Assembly (NCBI GenBank): GCA_947500575.1
Contig: CANMSI010000003.1
Location: 310,001 to 374,000, forward strand
Direction: 5' to 3'
DNA: 64,000 nt
Source of the DNA: an uncultured Flavobacteriaceae bacterium
GTDB lineage: Bacteria; Bacteroidota; Bacteroidia; Flavobacteriales; Flavobacteriaceae
Below, in pieces: positions 20,015-28,788 of the stretch. Position numbers and translations under genes: made by a program. The notes under the pieces are model-generated. The model made no database searches and was not told the origin of the DNA. It saw only the letters and a program-made list of their open reading frames with translations. The first letter of the stretch is position 1. The number at the start of each line of letters is the position of its first letter.

Positions 20015-21823
20015 TTATTCGGTTTTAAGCCAAGCCTTTCTATTTTTCAAAACAGTTGCTGATGGGATTAGACCACCCTTTTCAATTAAAGAAATAACGT
20101 AACTAGGATTGGCAGTTAGCGTAACAGTTGTTTTCTTTTTTTCTGAAAATCGTAAAAAGGTAAGCTCTAAAGTATCGCCCACTTTGTATCCTTTTAGGAG
20201 TTCATTAAATATTTGACCTTCTGTAAAAGGAGCGCCATTAATGGTAAGTAATTGATCTCCTTTAGATAGACCCGCCAGATAAGCCGGACTATCCTTTTTA
20301 GGATTGTTTTGAATTCTACCCTCTAAGTCAGTGTTTATAGAAACAAAGGCTCCAAAATAAGGCGTATTTTCCTCCTGACTTAACTGCACCCCTACTTCTT
20401 CAAATAAGGTTTTGTAATTGGGCATACCACTTTGATAGATGTAAGAATCAAAAAACTGATCTCCAAAGGTCTTTCCTGCATAGGCATTAAGACTTGTATG
20501 TAGATCTTGAATTGTATAGGGAATCTCATTTTTACCATATGCATTCCATACCTCTTTCATATAATCATCTAGATGTAAACCTATTTTTCGCAAAGATAAA
20601 TCCAAAGCCAAACCTAAAACACTACCATAAGAATAATACGAGATAAAGGTATTTTCACGGTTCACGGGATCTACCGAAGTAGCAGCATCTACGAAAGGAG
20701 CCTGATAGCTCATCTCTATGGGATTAAAATAATGTCTGGCTGGAGAATTCCATACATAGTTAAAAGTCCCTGTTAAACCCTCTACATAACGCTCTGGGCT
20801 AATAATACCAGCTCTGCAGAGGATGAGATTGGTATAATAACTTGTAAAACCCTCAGCAAACCATAGTTCACCACTCATATTTGCCATTTCAAAACTAAAA
20901 GGTTCTAGAGATTTAGGACGGATGCGTTCTACATTCCAAGCATGAAAAAATTCATGTGAAACAGTACCAATATTTCGTTCCATACCTCCATTTGCCAAAC
21001 TTCGAGTACTAGTTAAAATAGTAGAATTACGATGTTCCATGCCATCTCCAGAAGCATTGGGAACATAACAGGCTAAAAAAGTATAACTACCATAATCAAA
21101 ATCGGGTAATTCGCCATATACTTCCATTTCAGCTAAGACTACCTTCTTTACCTTTTCAAAATACATGTCTAGCTCAGCTTCAGTACCGTTATGGTGTAAG
21201 GCCAATGAAATTTCATAATCCTTATTATTTGAGTTTACCGTAAATGTTCTTGTTTGGTGATTGCTAATTTCCGTAGGACTATCCATAAAATAGTACAGGT
21301 TGGGAGCTGTATAGGTATTTCCAGATACCCTTGGAAGCTGGGTGGCAATTTTCCAGTTTAAGTCTTTACGAGCATTAAAAGTAACTTCAATAGGACGCTC
21401 ACTAAGCATAGGCGCATACATAAAGCTTGCGGGAATATTTAAGTGGGCATGCGTCTCATCTATTTGTGCATAGGTACCGCCTCCACGATTGGCGAAAAGA
21501 ACGTAGCTAATATGTACTGTTCCAGAATGCCCTGTTATTAGCCATTGATATGGATCGGGCCTAGAAACGGCCAAAGCTATCCCATCTGCGTCAGTAGCTT
21601 TAAAGTCATATATGTTTTTTGCAAATTCGTGCAACGCATATCTTCCAGGTGAAGTTCTGCTCATTCTAAGCGCCAGTGTATCGCTACCTATATCTGTAAA
21701 GGAAGCAGTGATAACCGCTTCATGGTGCACAGCATTTTCAAAAGAAATTTCATAGGTATTGGTCTGTGCTATTAATCCGCAGCAACTTAGAAGAACAATA
21801 CAGGAGAAAATAGTTTTTTTCAT
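20015..21823 (-). CDS. M61-family metallopeptidase with PDZ domain
   Basis: This is an exported zinc aminopeptidase related to glycyl aminopeptidase. From the ATG at 21823 it has 602 residues with signal peptide MKKTIFSCIVLLSCCGLIAQ; a longer frame opens at 21847. It shows an M61 N-terminal beta domain, the zinc site HEFFH (290-294) with a downstream glutamate in LWFAEGFTSYY, and a C-terminal PDZ domain (DSPAYLAGLSKGDQLLTING). It is probably periplasmic and acts on peptides with small N-terminal residues. The GNAT gene follows on the same strand. Confidence 0.92.
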   Translation of the reverse strand: MKKTIFSCIVLLSCCGLIAQTNTYEISFENAVHHEAVITASFTDIGSDTLALRMSRTSPGRYALHEFAKNIYDFKATDADGIALAVSRPDPYQWLITGHSGTVHISYVLFANRGGGTYAQIDETHAHLNIPASFMYAPMLSERPIEVTFNARKDLNWKIATQLPRVSGNTYTAPNLYYFMDSPTEISNHQTRTFTVNSNNKDYEISLALHHNGTEAELDMYFEKVKKVVLAEMEVYGELPDFDYGSYTFLACYVPNASGDGMEHRNSTILTSTRSLANGGMERNIGTVSHEFFHAWNVERIRPKSLEPFSFEMANMSGELWFAEGFTSYYTNLILCRAGIISPERYVEGLTGTFNYVWNSPARHYFNPIEMSYQAPFVDAATSVDPVNRENTFISYYSYGSVLGLALDLSLRKIGLHLDDYMKEVWNAYGKNEIPYTIQDLHTSLNAYAGKTFGDQFFDSYIYQSGMPNYKTLFEEVGVQLSQEENTPYFGAFVSINTDLEGRIQNNPKKDSPAYLAGLSKGDQLLTINGAPFTEGQIFNELLKGYKVGDTLELTFLRFSEKKKTTVTLTANPSYVISLIEKGGLIPSATVLKNRKAWLKTE

Positions 21824-21921
21824 TTTTTTAAAATTAGATGCGCTCATATACAGAACTCGTTGAGGTACTAAAGTTAAGAAGTAAAGTTGAAATGATCCTC
21901 TAAAATAAAATCAGGATATGT

Positions 21922-21929
21922 TACATTTG
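21922..21929 (+). promoter_or_regulatory. Possible -7 element abutting bioF
   Basis: TACATTTG matches TAnnTTTG only 4 bases before the bioF ATG, which would place the transcript start at or near the start codon. No TTG at the correct spacing, so this may be chance. Confidence 0.25.
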
Positions 21930-21933
21930 TTCT

Positions 21934-23091
21934 ATGGGACTATTTCCAAAAAAATTAGAGGAAAAGTTGAAAAAGAGAACGGCTAATGAGGCACTTCGAA
22001 AGCTCAATTTCACAAAGGGCTTGGTTGATTTTTCTTCGAACGATTATCTAGGATTTGCGAGAGAGCAACTTGTTTTTGAGGAGGCCTCTAAAATGGTTTT
22101 AGATGAGCAAGATTTGAAGAATGGAAGCACAGGGTCTAGGTTGCTTTCGGGAAATTATCCATTGTATGAAAAGACCGAAGCTTTTTTAGCTAGTTTTTAC
22201 CAAACAGAGACGGCCTTAATTTTTAATTCTGGATACGATGCCAATCTTGGATTTTTTTCTGCCATTCCGCAAAGGGGCGATATTATTTTTTATGATGAGT
22301 TTGCCCACGCTAGTATCCGGGATGGAATTAAAATGAGCAATGCTAAAAGCTATAAATTTTCACATAACGATTTAGAAGATCTTAAGAAAAGATGCAATGC
22401 CCACGCGAATAATTTGGTTTCTAACGCTGAGATTTATGTGGTAACCGAATCTATTTTCTCTATGGATGGAGATAGCCCTAATTTAAAAGCATTTGCTCAC
22501 TATTGTAAAGAACAAGCATATCATTTCATTGTGGATGAGGCTCATGCAACAGGAACTTTTGGAAAAAATGGAGAAGGACTGATACCAGCCTTAGGGATAC
22601 AAGATATGGTGTTTGCACGTTTAGCTACTTTTGGGAAGGCCATGGGTTGTCATGGAGCAGTTATTTTAGGCAGTAATACGCTAAAAATGTACCTCATGAA
22701 TTATGCACGCAGTTATATATATACTACCAGTCTTCCGCCACATTCCATAGCTACTGTTTTGCAAGCGTATTATTTTTTAACTAAACCCGAAGGGGTTCTG
22801 AAACGACAACTGCTCCAAAAAAACATTGAACTTTTCAAAGAGGAAATTAAAATTACTGGCTTGCAAGCCTATTTCATTTCTAGTAATTCTGCTATCCATT
22901 CTTGTCTTATCCCTGAAAATGAAAAGGTAAAAGAAATGTCTGAAAAAATGGAAAAAGTAGGTTTTGATGTAAAACCCATTTTAGCTCCTACGGTTGCGGA
23001 AGGTTCAGAACGTTTGCGTTTTTGTTTACACAGTTATAATACGCCATCTGAGATAGTGAAAGTCTTGAAAGATTTAGCTAGTTTTATATAA
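21934..23091 (+). CDS. bioF: 8-amino-7-oxononanoate synthase
   Basis: BioF is a PLP enzyme that condenses pimeloyl-ACP (or -CoA) with L-alanine, the first committed step of biotin ring assembly. The 385-residue protein has the alpha-oxoamine synthase hallmarks: NDYLG (37-41), GSTGSRLLSGN, D201 in VDEAHATGTFG, and the PLP lysine K235 in ATFGKAMGCHG. It opens the biotin cluster, and the DUF2007 gene starts 3 bases after its stop. An annotation as glycine C-acetyltransferase is less likely given bioD and bioA nearby. Confidence 0.92.
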   Translation: MGLFPKKLEEKLKKRTANEALRKLNFTKGLVDFSSNDYLGFAREQLVFEEASKMVLDEQDLKNGSTGSRLLSGNYPLYEKTEAFLASFYQTETALIFNSGYDANLGFFSAIPQRGDIIFYDEFAHASIRDGIKMSNAKSYKFSHNDLEDLKKRCNAHANNLVSNAEIYVVTESIFSMDGDSPNLKAFAHYCKEQAYHFIVDEAHATGTFGKNGEGLIPALGIQDMVFARLATFGKAMGCHGAVILGSNTLKMYLMNYARSYIYTTSLPPHSIATVLQAYYFLTKPEGVLKRQLLQKNIELFKEEIKITGLQAYFISSNSAIHSCLIPENEKVKEMSEKMEKVGFDVKPILAPTVAEGSERLRFCLHSYNTPSEIVKVLKDLASFI

Positions 23092-23094
23092 GAT

Positions 23095-23475
23095 ATGAAA
23101 CAAGAATTTTGCACCATAGCCGCCTTTGAATTTGTGGCAGATGTACAGATTGTAAAAGGCAAATTGGAGTCTGAAGGGATACCAGTTTTTTTACGAGATG
23201 AGAACACATTAAATTCAGATCCCATCATTAGCAATGCCATTGGAGGAGTTAAATTACAGGTATACACCAAAGATAGAGAGCGAGCTATAGCCATTTATAA
23301 TGATATTAGGAGTTATGCTGCAGACGATAAGGGGAAGCTAATAGTATGCCCTAATTGCAAGGCTCAAAAATCCGAGGTTTATTATGATAGAAAGGGTATT
23401 TTTTACAAATTATTTCCCTTTTTTGAAACGAGAAAATACAAGTGTACCAACTGTAACATGATTACAAGGCCTTAA
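23095..23475 (+). CDS. DUF2007-type protein with C-terminal zinc ribbon
   Basis: The N-terminal half (residues 1-75) resembles the DUF2007 putative signal-transducing fold (FEFVADVQIVKGKLESEGIPVFLRDENT, GGVKLQVY, RAIAIYND). The C-terminal 45 residues have two cysteine pairs (CPNC near 83 and CTNC near 119), typical of a zinc ribbon. It is tightly packed between bioF (3-base gap) and bioD (21-base gap), so it is co-transcribed with biotin genes, but there is no known biochemical link. Function unknown. Confidence 0.75.
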   Translation: MKQEFCTIAAFEFVADVQIVKGKLESEGIPVFLRDENTLNSDPIISNAIGGVKLQVYTKDRERAIAIYNDIRSYAADDKGKLIVCPNCKAQKSEVYYDRKGIFYKLFPFFETRKYKCTNCNMITRP

Positions 23476-23496
23476 CCATCATAACCTAAGCTTCGA

Positions 23497-24114
23497 ATGA
23501 AAAGAATTTTTATTACTGGTATCTCCACAGAAGTGGGCAAAACAATTGCTGCTGCCATTGTTACTGAAGCATTAGAGGCAGATTATTGGAAGCCTATACA
23601 GGCAGGTGATCTGGAGTACGCAGATCACCATAAGGTAGCCGGCCTTATTTCGAACCAGAAAACGGTTATTCATAAGAATGCTTATGCCCTTAACACGCCC
23701 ATGAGTCCGCATGCTGCCGCTGCCATAGATGGCATTTACATAGATATGGATACTATTATAGAGCCTTCTACTTCAAATCATTTGGTCATCGAAGGAGCGG
23801 GGGGTATTTTGGTTCCGTTAAACGATAGCAATACCATAGCAGACTTAATACAACCCAATTATAAGGTAATAGTGGTTTCTAGGCATTATTTGGGAAGTAT
23901 AAATCATACGTTATTAACCGTAGAATGGCTAAAGCAAAAAGGATTTGATGTAACTATTCTCTTTAGTGGGAACCTGCATACCACTACAGAAGAAATTATA
24001 TTAAAAAAGACGATGGTTCCTGCTATTGGTCGAATTGACGAGGAAGCTTTATTCGATAAATTAACCGTTAAAAAGTATGCAGAAGCACTTCGTTCTAAAT
24101 TATTGGCCCTTTAA
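23497..24114 (+). CDS. bioD: Dethiobiotin synthetase
   Basis: BioD closes the ureido ring of dethiobiotin from 7,8-diaminopelargonate, CO2 and ATP. The 205-residue protein starts with the P-loop FITGISTEVGKT, followed by DYWKPIQAGD, and has the carboxylate-binding VIEGAGGILVPLN and a VSRHYLGSINHTLLT segment. It ends 15 bases inside the 3' end of the converging glycosyltransferase gene. Confidence 0.95.
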   Translation: MKRIFITGISTEVGKTIAAAIVTEALEADYWKPIQAGDLEYADHHKVAGLISNQKTVIHKNAYALNTPMSPHAAAAIDGIYIDMDTIIEPSTSNHLVIEGAGGILVPLNDSNTIADLIQPNYKVIVVSRHYLGSINHTLLTVEWLKQKGFDVTILFSGNLHTTTEEIILKKTMVPAIGRIDEEALFDKLTVKKYAEALRSKLLAL

Positions 24115-25596
24115 TCTTTGATAGATAACAGCTTTTTCTACCGTTTTAATTGGGGTATAATAACGCGCAAGTACTGCATTCATATACCTATTTTCTTCTT
24201 CTTCTTTTTTATCAAAAACAGCCCTATTTTTTCTAGTTACAATGGTTTTTGGTTGTAGTTCCTTTATAATATATTGAAGTTCTTCTAAAGAGGTTGCTCT
24301 AGGGTTATCGTAAAATTGAAAAGTCTCGTCTCTGCATAAATTACTAGGATGAGTTGCTGCTTTTGTTGGCGGTTTTGTGTCTAACATCCAGTAACCAATA
24401 TGATATTCTAAAAATAAAATATTGGAGGTGTCCAATGCGTTTTCTTTTATGTAGTTAGGAACGCTAATTCCTTCTCCATTAAAAAAGGTGTGTTTTTCTA
24501 TTTTGTGTTTCACAATGGCTACATACTCCAAATAGGCCTCCATAGGGAGTAAAAACAAAAGGAATAGTACGTACGGAGTATAATTAAAACGCTTTAAGAA
24601 CTTTATGCTGCTAATGGCTATAGCGATGAATAGAATAGAAATGGGATGTAACTGTATTAAGTAATGCCCGTTAACTCTTCCTCCTTGGACAAAAGAAAAG
24701 ACAATGCCAACTATGGTTATGGTAAGTAGTTGTATATTTTTAGAACTAAAATCTACGATCTTTTTTTTATGAGATAACCATAAAAAACCAATGGTAATAA
24801 TACAAATGGGAGCCATCTTTAAGAAAGAATATCTACGAGCAGCCGAATATTCCAAAGGGGCTAGCACAACAGAATTCCACCATAGTAGTTCTTTGTTCTC
24901 CAGATAGTAAGGTGCCAAGCTTAGAAAAATGATTGAAAGAATTCCTGCTCCATATAAGATAGCATTGCGTGTACCAATCCAAAATTGACGCTTTCTAAAA
25001 TGCCAATACAGTATATAAATACCGAGAAATAAAATGGCGTATGCCATATTTAATTTTACCATCACTGAAATACCAAACAGAAGGCCAATCCCTAAATACC
25101 AATACCATTGTTTATATTTTAGAAGAAAATACAATGCAGGCATAAAAAAAGCGATGCTTATATGTTCTGACATGACTCCTTGAAGACTTCCGAACATACT
25201 TTGCAATGCCACACAACCCATCGCCGCCCAAAAACTTAATTTTTTAGAGTTAGTTGTAGTTTCACCTATTCGGTAGGTAAAGAAAGCAGTACTGGCCACA
25301 AGGAGTGTTCCAATAAGTCTTATTGCTATAAAACTTTTGCCAAAAAGAGCAATAATGCCAGCAAAAAATAAATAGGTGAGCGGGGGTTTAAGGTCCCAAA
25401 GTTCCACATAAGGCAAATATCCATTTACCCATGATTGTCCCATTAAAATAAAGGTGCTTTCATCCCTGTCAATATAATCTCTAAAAAAAAAGGGGAAACG
25501 AATAAATAGGGCTGTTAGTAAGAGCCATATAAAAACAGACCTATGCGTTAAGGTGGTAAAGTTTGGGCGTAGTTTGCTAATAATTCTATGAAGCAT
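24100..25596 (-). CDS. Membrane glycosyltransferase, GT39/ArnT-like
   Basis: A polytopic inner-membrane protein of 498 residues with about ten hydrophobic segments. The first periplasmic loop holds the acidic pair DRDES (residues about 42-46, in FRDYIDRDESTF) and WDLKPPLTYLF, the pattern of GT-C enzymes that use polyprenyl-phosphate sugars, such as PMT and ArnT. It likely transfers a sugar to a lipid or protein at the periplasmic face. It sits on the opposite strand inside the biotin cluster, and its last 15 bases overlap bioD. Confidence 0.82.
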   Translation of the reverse strand: MLHRIISKLRPNFTTLTHRSVFIWLLLTALFIRFPFFFRDYIDRDESTFILMGQSWVNGYLPYVELWDLKPPLTYLFFAGIIALFGKSFIAIRLIGTLLVASTAFFTYRIGETTTNSKKLSFWAAMGCVALQSMFGSLQGVMSEHISIAFFMPALYFLLKYKQWYWYLGIGLLFGISVMVKLNMAYAILFLGIYILYWHFRKRQFWIGTRNAILYGAGILSIIFLSLAPYYLENKELLWWNSVVLAPLEYSAARRYSFLKMAPICIITIGFLWLSHKKKIVDFSSKNIQLLTITIVGIVFSFVQGGRVNGHYLIQLHPISILFIAIAISSIKFLKRFNYTPYVLFLLFLLPMEAYLEYVAIVKHKIEKHTFFNGEGISVPNYIKENALDTSNILFLEYHIGYWMLDTKPPTKAATHPSNLCRDETFQFYDNPRATSLEELQYIIKELQPKTIVTRKNRAVFDKKEEEENRYMNAVLARYYTPIKTVEKAVIYQRLKGQ

Positions 25597-25690
25597 ATGG
25601 TGTTTTGAAAGCTAAAAAGATAGCTTAAAGAAATTTAAAATTTCTCATCTTTGCAAGATAGAAAAAAGCAAGTTTTTAAATTCAATCACC

Positions 25691-26959
25691 TTGAAAAATC
25701 TTTCAGAAAGAGATCAGAAACATCTGTGGCATCCATTAACGCAGCATAAGTTACACCCCAAAATGTTGGGAATTACAAAAGCAAAAGGGGCTCTTCTGTT
25801 TGATGAAAATGGAAATTCTTATATAGACGGTATCGCATCTTGGTACACGAGTATGTATGGCCACTGCAATCCAGTAATCTTGGATAAAGTAAACCAACAA
25901 ATGTATCAGCTAGATCAGGTGGTTTTTAGCGGCTTTACACATGAGCCCGCAATAAAATTGTCTGAAGAACTGATCAAAATATTACCACACAATCAAGAGA
26001 AGCTTTTTTTTTCAGACAATGGTTCTACGGCCACTGAAATTGGAATTAAAATGGCACTTCAATTTCACTTTAATAAGGGAGAGAAGCGAAAAGTATTATT
26101 GGCTTTTGAAGATGGATTTCACGGAGATACTTTTGGAGCAATGTCTGTTTCGGGTTTATCAGTTTATAATGGACCGTTTGAAGATTTTTTTATTGATGTA
26201 GAACGAATTCCGGTACCCACAAAAGAAAACCTGAGCTCCATATTAAGACATTTGAGCGAACGTTTGCAACAAAAAGATGTTGCTGGTTTTATTTATGAGC
26301 CTCTTGTTCAAGGAGCTGCTGCCATGAAAATGCACAGCAAAGAGGGTTTAACAGAAATCCTAATGATGATGAAGGCACATGGCGTACTTACCATTGCTGA
26401 TGAGGTAATGACTGGCTTTGGAAAAACTGGAAAGAACTTTGCCTCAGATCATATCTCCGAAAAACCAGATATTATATGCTTGTCAAAAGCCTTAACAGCA
26501 GGCTTAGTACCTATGGCAATTACTAGTTGCACAGAAGAAGTCTATAATGCTTTCTATCATGATGAAATTGCGAAAGGTCTTTTTCATGGACATACCTATA
26601 CAGCAAATCCTTTAGCGTGTACGGCGGCTCTAGCCGGAATAACACTGTTAGGATCAAAAGAAATACAAGATAATATTCAACGTATTATACAATGGCATCA
26701 GGATTTTGATGCTACTATTAAAGATCACCCTAAGGTGTCCAATACCAGACAAACTGGCGTAATTTATGCTTTGGACTTAAACATAACTATGGAGCGTTAC
26801 GGTAATTTAAGAGATCAACTCTTTCAGCATTTTATGGATGAGGGCGTATTCCTAAGACCCTTAGGCAATACCATTTATATTTTAGCACCATTTATTACTA
26901 CCAAAGAACAAATGCAAAAAATATATGCGAGTATAAAAAAGGCTTTAGAAATCGTATAG
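25691..26959 (+). CDS. bioA: Adenosylmethionine-8-amino-7-oxononanoate aminotransferase
   Basis: BioA makes 7,8-diaminopelargonate from KAPA with SAM as amino donor, using PLP. It starts with TTG at 25691; the first ATG is 24 residues later and would remove the conserved ERDQKHLWHPLTQH segment. Other marks are W51-Y52 in GIASWYTSMYGH, DEVMTGFGKTG and the PLP lysine K266 (CLSKALTAG), in 422 residues. An imperfect -7 element CATCTTTG lies near 25646. It is one step of the biotin pathway shared with bioF, bioD and bioB in the cluster. Confidence 0.95.
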   Translation: MKNLSERDQKHLWHPLTQHKLHPKMLGITKAKGALLFDENGNSYIDGIASWYTSMYGHCNPVILDKVNQQMYQLDQVVFSGFTHEPAIKLSEELIKILPHNQEKLFFSDNGSTATEIGIKMALQFHFNKGEKRKVLLAFEDGFHGDTFGAMSVSGLSVYNGPFEDFFIDVERIPVPTKENLSSILRHLSERLQQKDVAGFIYEPLVQGAAAMKMHSKEGLTEILMMMKAHGVLTIADEVMTGFGKTGKNFASDHISEKPDIICLSKALTAGLVPMAITSCTEEVYNAFYHDEIAKGLFHGHTYTANPLACTAALAGITLLGSKEIQDNIQRIIQWHQDFDATIKDHPKVSNTRQTGVIYALDLNITMERYGNLRDQLFQHFMDEGVFLRPLGNTIYILAPFITTKEQMQKIYASIKKALEIV

Positions 26960-26996
26960 AGAAACCACATTTTTTGCAAAAGCTATTGAAATTGCT

Positions 26997-27431
26997 CTAT
27001 TCCCAATCTGAATTTTCCTCGAGTAAATCAATAGCTTCTTCATCTCCTATGAGAACTTCAATCCGATCGTATATCCATTCTTCGCCTTTCCCTCTAGCAT
27101 TTACATATAAAGTACCTTTTCCTTCTGGCCCCGAAACCGGTATGGTGAGGTTGGCACTTTTATCTCCATTACTCCAATTAACATTGCCTTGAACCATCCC
27201 ATCTTTTTCAATGGGAGTGCCAAGCAAACGTATCATATCCTCATCTTTGTTAATGAGTTCCATGGCATATTCTGCAGGCTGAGAATCCCCAATTAAGGAT
27301 GCAGCACCCCAAATTAAACTTCCTACAAAAACAATAAACAAGATGATAACGGTAAGACATCCACCCACCGGAACTACCCATTTCCAATTTCTTTTCCACC
27401 AACTTGGCTGAGGTACTAATTCATTGTTCAT
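26997..27431 (-). CDS. Coa1-family small membrane protein
   Basis: This 144-residue protein has a short N-terminal tail, a Trp/Lys-rich stretch (SWWKRNWKWVVPVGG) and one transmembrane helix (about 20-42), followed by a soluble domain with NVNWSNGDKSANLTIPVSGPEGKGTLYVNA. This resembles the cytochrome oxidase assembly factor Coa1 family, which is common in bacteria as membrane-anchored small proteins. Whether it assists oxidase assembly here is unknown. It is a lone minus-strand gene between bioA and the ketoacyl synthase. Confidence 0.7.
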   Translation of the reverse strand: MNNELVPQPSWWKRNWKWVVPVGGCLTVIILFIVFVGSLIWGAASLIGDSQPAEYAMELINKDEDMIRLLGTPIEKDGMVQGNVNWSNGDKSANLTIPVSGPEGKGTLYVNARGKGEEWIYDRIEVLIGDEEAIDLLEENSDWE

Positions 27432-27497
27432 TGTTTTTTAATTTTCTTGTGTTGCATCAAGATAAGAACTTTTATTTTTACACGAAATTTAATTGTC

Positions 27498-28670
27498 TTG
27501 GATCAACCAATCTCTATTACTGCTATTTCCTCAATCTCTCCTTTGGGCATCTCCTTGGAAAATGCTTGGACGGAATATCAAAAACCCAATCATTTCTTCC
27601 AAAAAAAAGCTTTTGGAGATGTTATTGAATGGGCAGCCGCTTTCTCGGATGCTACCAGAAACGAAATAGCGCAAATAAAACAATCGGATCTGAAATATAA
27701 AAATTTGGATCCAAGTGTCCTTTATGCGTTGTATGCATCTAGAAAAGCGATGGGCCAAGCGGGCTGGGAGGCAAAGGATAATTTCGGAATTAACATAGGA
27801 TCTTCTAGAGGAGCGACTACTCTTTTTGAGAAATACCATCGAGAGTTTATGGATAGAAGCAATACTTCTACCTTAGCTTCCCCCACGACTACCTTAGGGA
27901 ATATATCTTCTTGGGTGGCGCACGACTTACAAACTAAAGGACCGGAAATATCCCATTCCATTACCTGCTCTACAGCTTTGCACTCTCTATTGAATGGGAT
28001 TGCTTGGCTTCAAAGTGGCATGGCAGCTAAGTTCTTAGTAGGCGGTAGTGAAGCACCATTAACCCCTTTTACCCTAGCTCAAATGAAAGCGTTAAAGATT
28101 TATGCAAAGATTACTCCATCATTAGAGGAACAATATCCTTGCAGAGCGCTAGATTTAAACAAAGAGAAAAATACAATGATCTTGGGAGAAGGTGCTTCTG
28201 TAGCTTGTATTGAAAAAGGAATTTCAGAGAAGGCATTAGCAATTGTTGAAGGTGTTGGGTATGCAACAGAGATTCTAACGCACAACATATCCATTTCTAC
28301 AGAGGCCGACTGTTTTCAACGCTCCATGCAAATGGCTTTGGGAACTAGTTCACCAGACGAGGTAGACGCAATTGTAATGCACGCTCCTGGTACCATTAAA
28401 GGGGATTTGTCAGAAGTGCGTGCTATAGAAAAAGTGTTTGAAAAATGTACGCCAGCCTTAACAAGCAATAAATGGAAGATAGGACATACTTTTGGTGCTT
28501 CGGGAATGTTAAGTTTAGAGATGGCTATTTTAATGCTACAGCATCAGCAATTTATTCCAGTACCTTTCATAGCATATGCTGAACTTCCAAAAAAAATGCA
28601 CAAAGTTATGGTGAACGCGGTTGGTTTTGGTGGAAATGCAGTGAGTATTTTACTTAAAAGACCTTCGTAA
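27498..28670 (+). CDS. FabF-like beta-ketoacyl synthase within the biotin cluster
   Basis: A decarboxylating condensing enzyme of the KAS I/II type. A frame opens at a TTG at 27447, but the family N-terminus (ITAISSISPLG) fits a TTG at 27498, giving 390 residues. The complete Cys-His-His triad is present: C157 in HSITCSTALH, H295 in HAPGT and H330 in KIGHTFGASG. The usual HGTST motif reads HAPGT, so it is divergent from housekeeping FabF. Position between bioA and bioB suggests a role in making the pimeloyl chain; no bioC, bioH, bioG or bioZ is visible. That role is inference; it could serve another acyl product. Confidence 0.85.
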   Translation: MDQPISITAISSISPLGISLENAWTEYQKPNHFFQKKAFGDVIEWAAAFSDATRNEIAQIKQSDLKYKNLDPSVLYALYASRKAMGQAGWEAKDNFGINIGSSRGATTLFEKYHREFMDRSNTSTLASPTTTLGNISSWVAHDLQTKGPEISHSITCSTALHSLLNGIAWLQSGMAAKFLVGGSEAPLTPFTLAQMKALKIYAKITPSLEEQYPCRALDLNKEKNTMILGEGASVACIEKGISEKALAIVEGVGYATEILTHNISISTEADCFQRSMQMALGTSSPDEVDAIVMHAPGTIKGDLSEVRAIEKVFEKCTPALTSNKWKIGHTFGASGMLSLEMAILMLQHQQFIPVPFIAYAELPKKMHKVMVNAVGFGGNAVSILLKRPS

Positions 28671-28734
28671 AGGAGCTTTAAAATATACTCTTTATGCTTC
28701 CCATAAAGTTTATTTCGAATTTGACGTGGGAGTA

Positions 28735-28766
28735 TTGGAATTTCTTATCAATATGCTCTATTTTTG
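28735..28766 (+). promoter_or_regulatory. Promoter of bioB
   Basis: TTG at 28735-28737, spacer of 21 bases, then TATTTTTG at 28759-28766. This fits the Bacteroidota promoter model and lies 22 bases before the bioB ATG. Confidence 0.6.
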
Positions 28767-28788
28767 ATCTGGATTTAATTTCCTGCAT

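Noticed and set aside
24100-27431. Minus-strand genes inside the biotin cluster as a mobile insertion
   Set aside because: No inverted repeats, target duplications, transposase or codon-usage change are seen around the glycosyltransferase or Coa1-like gene.
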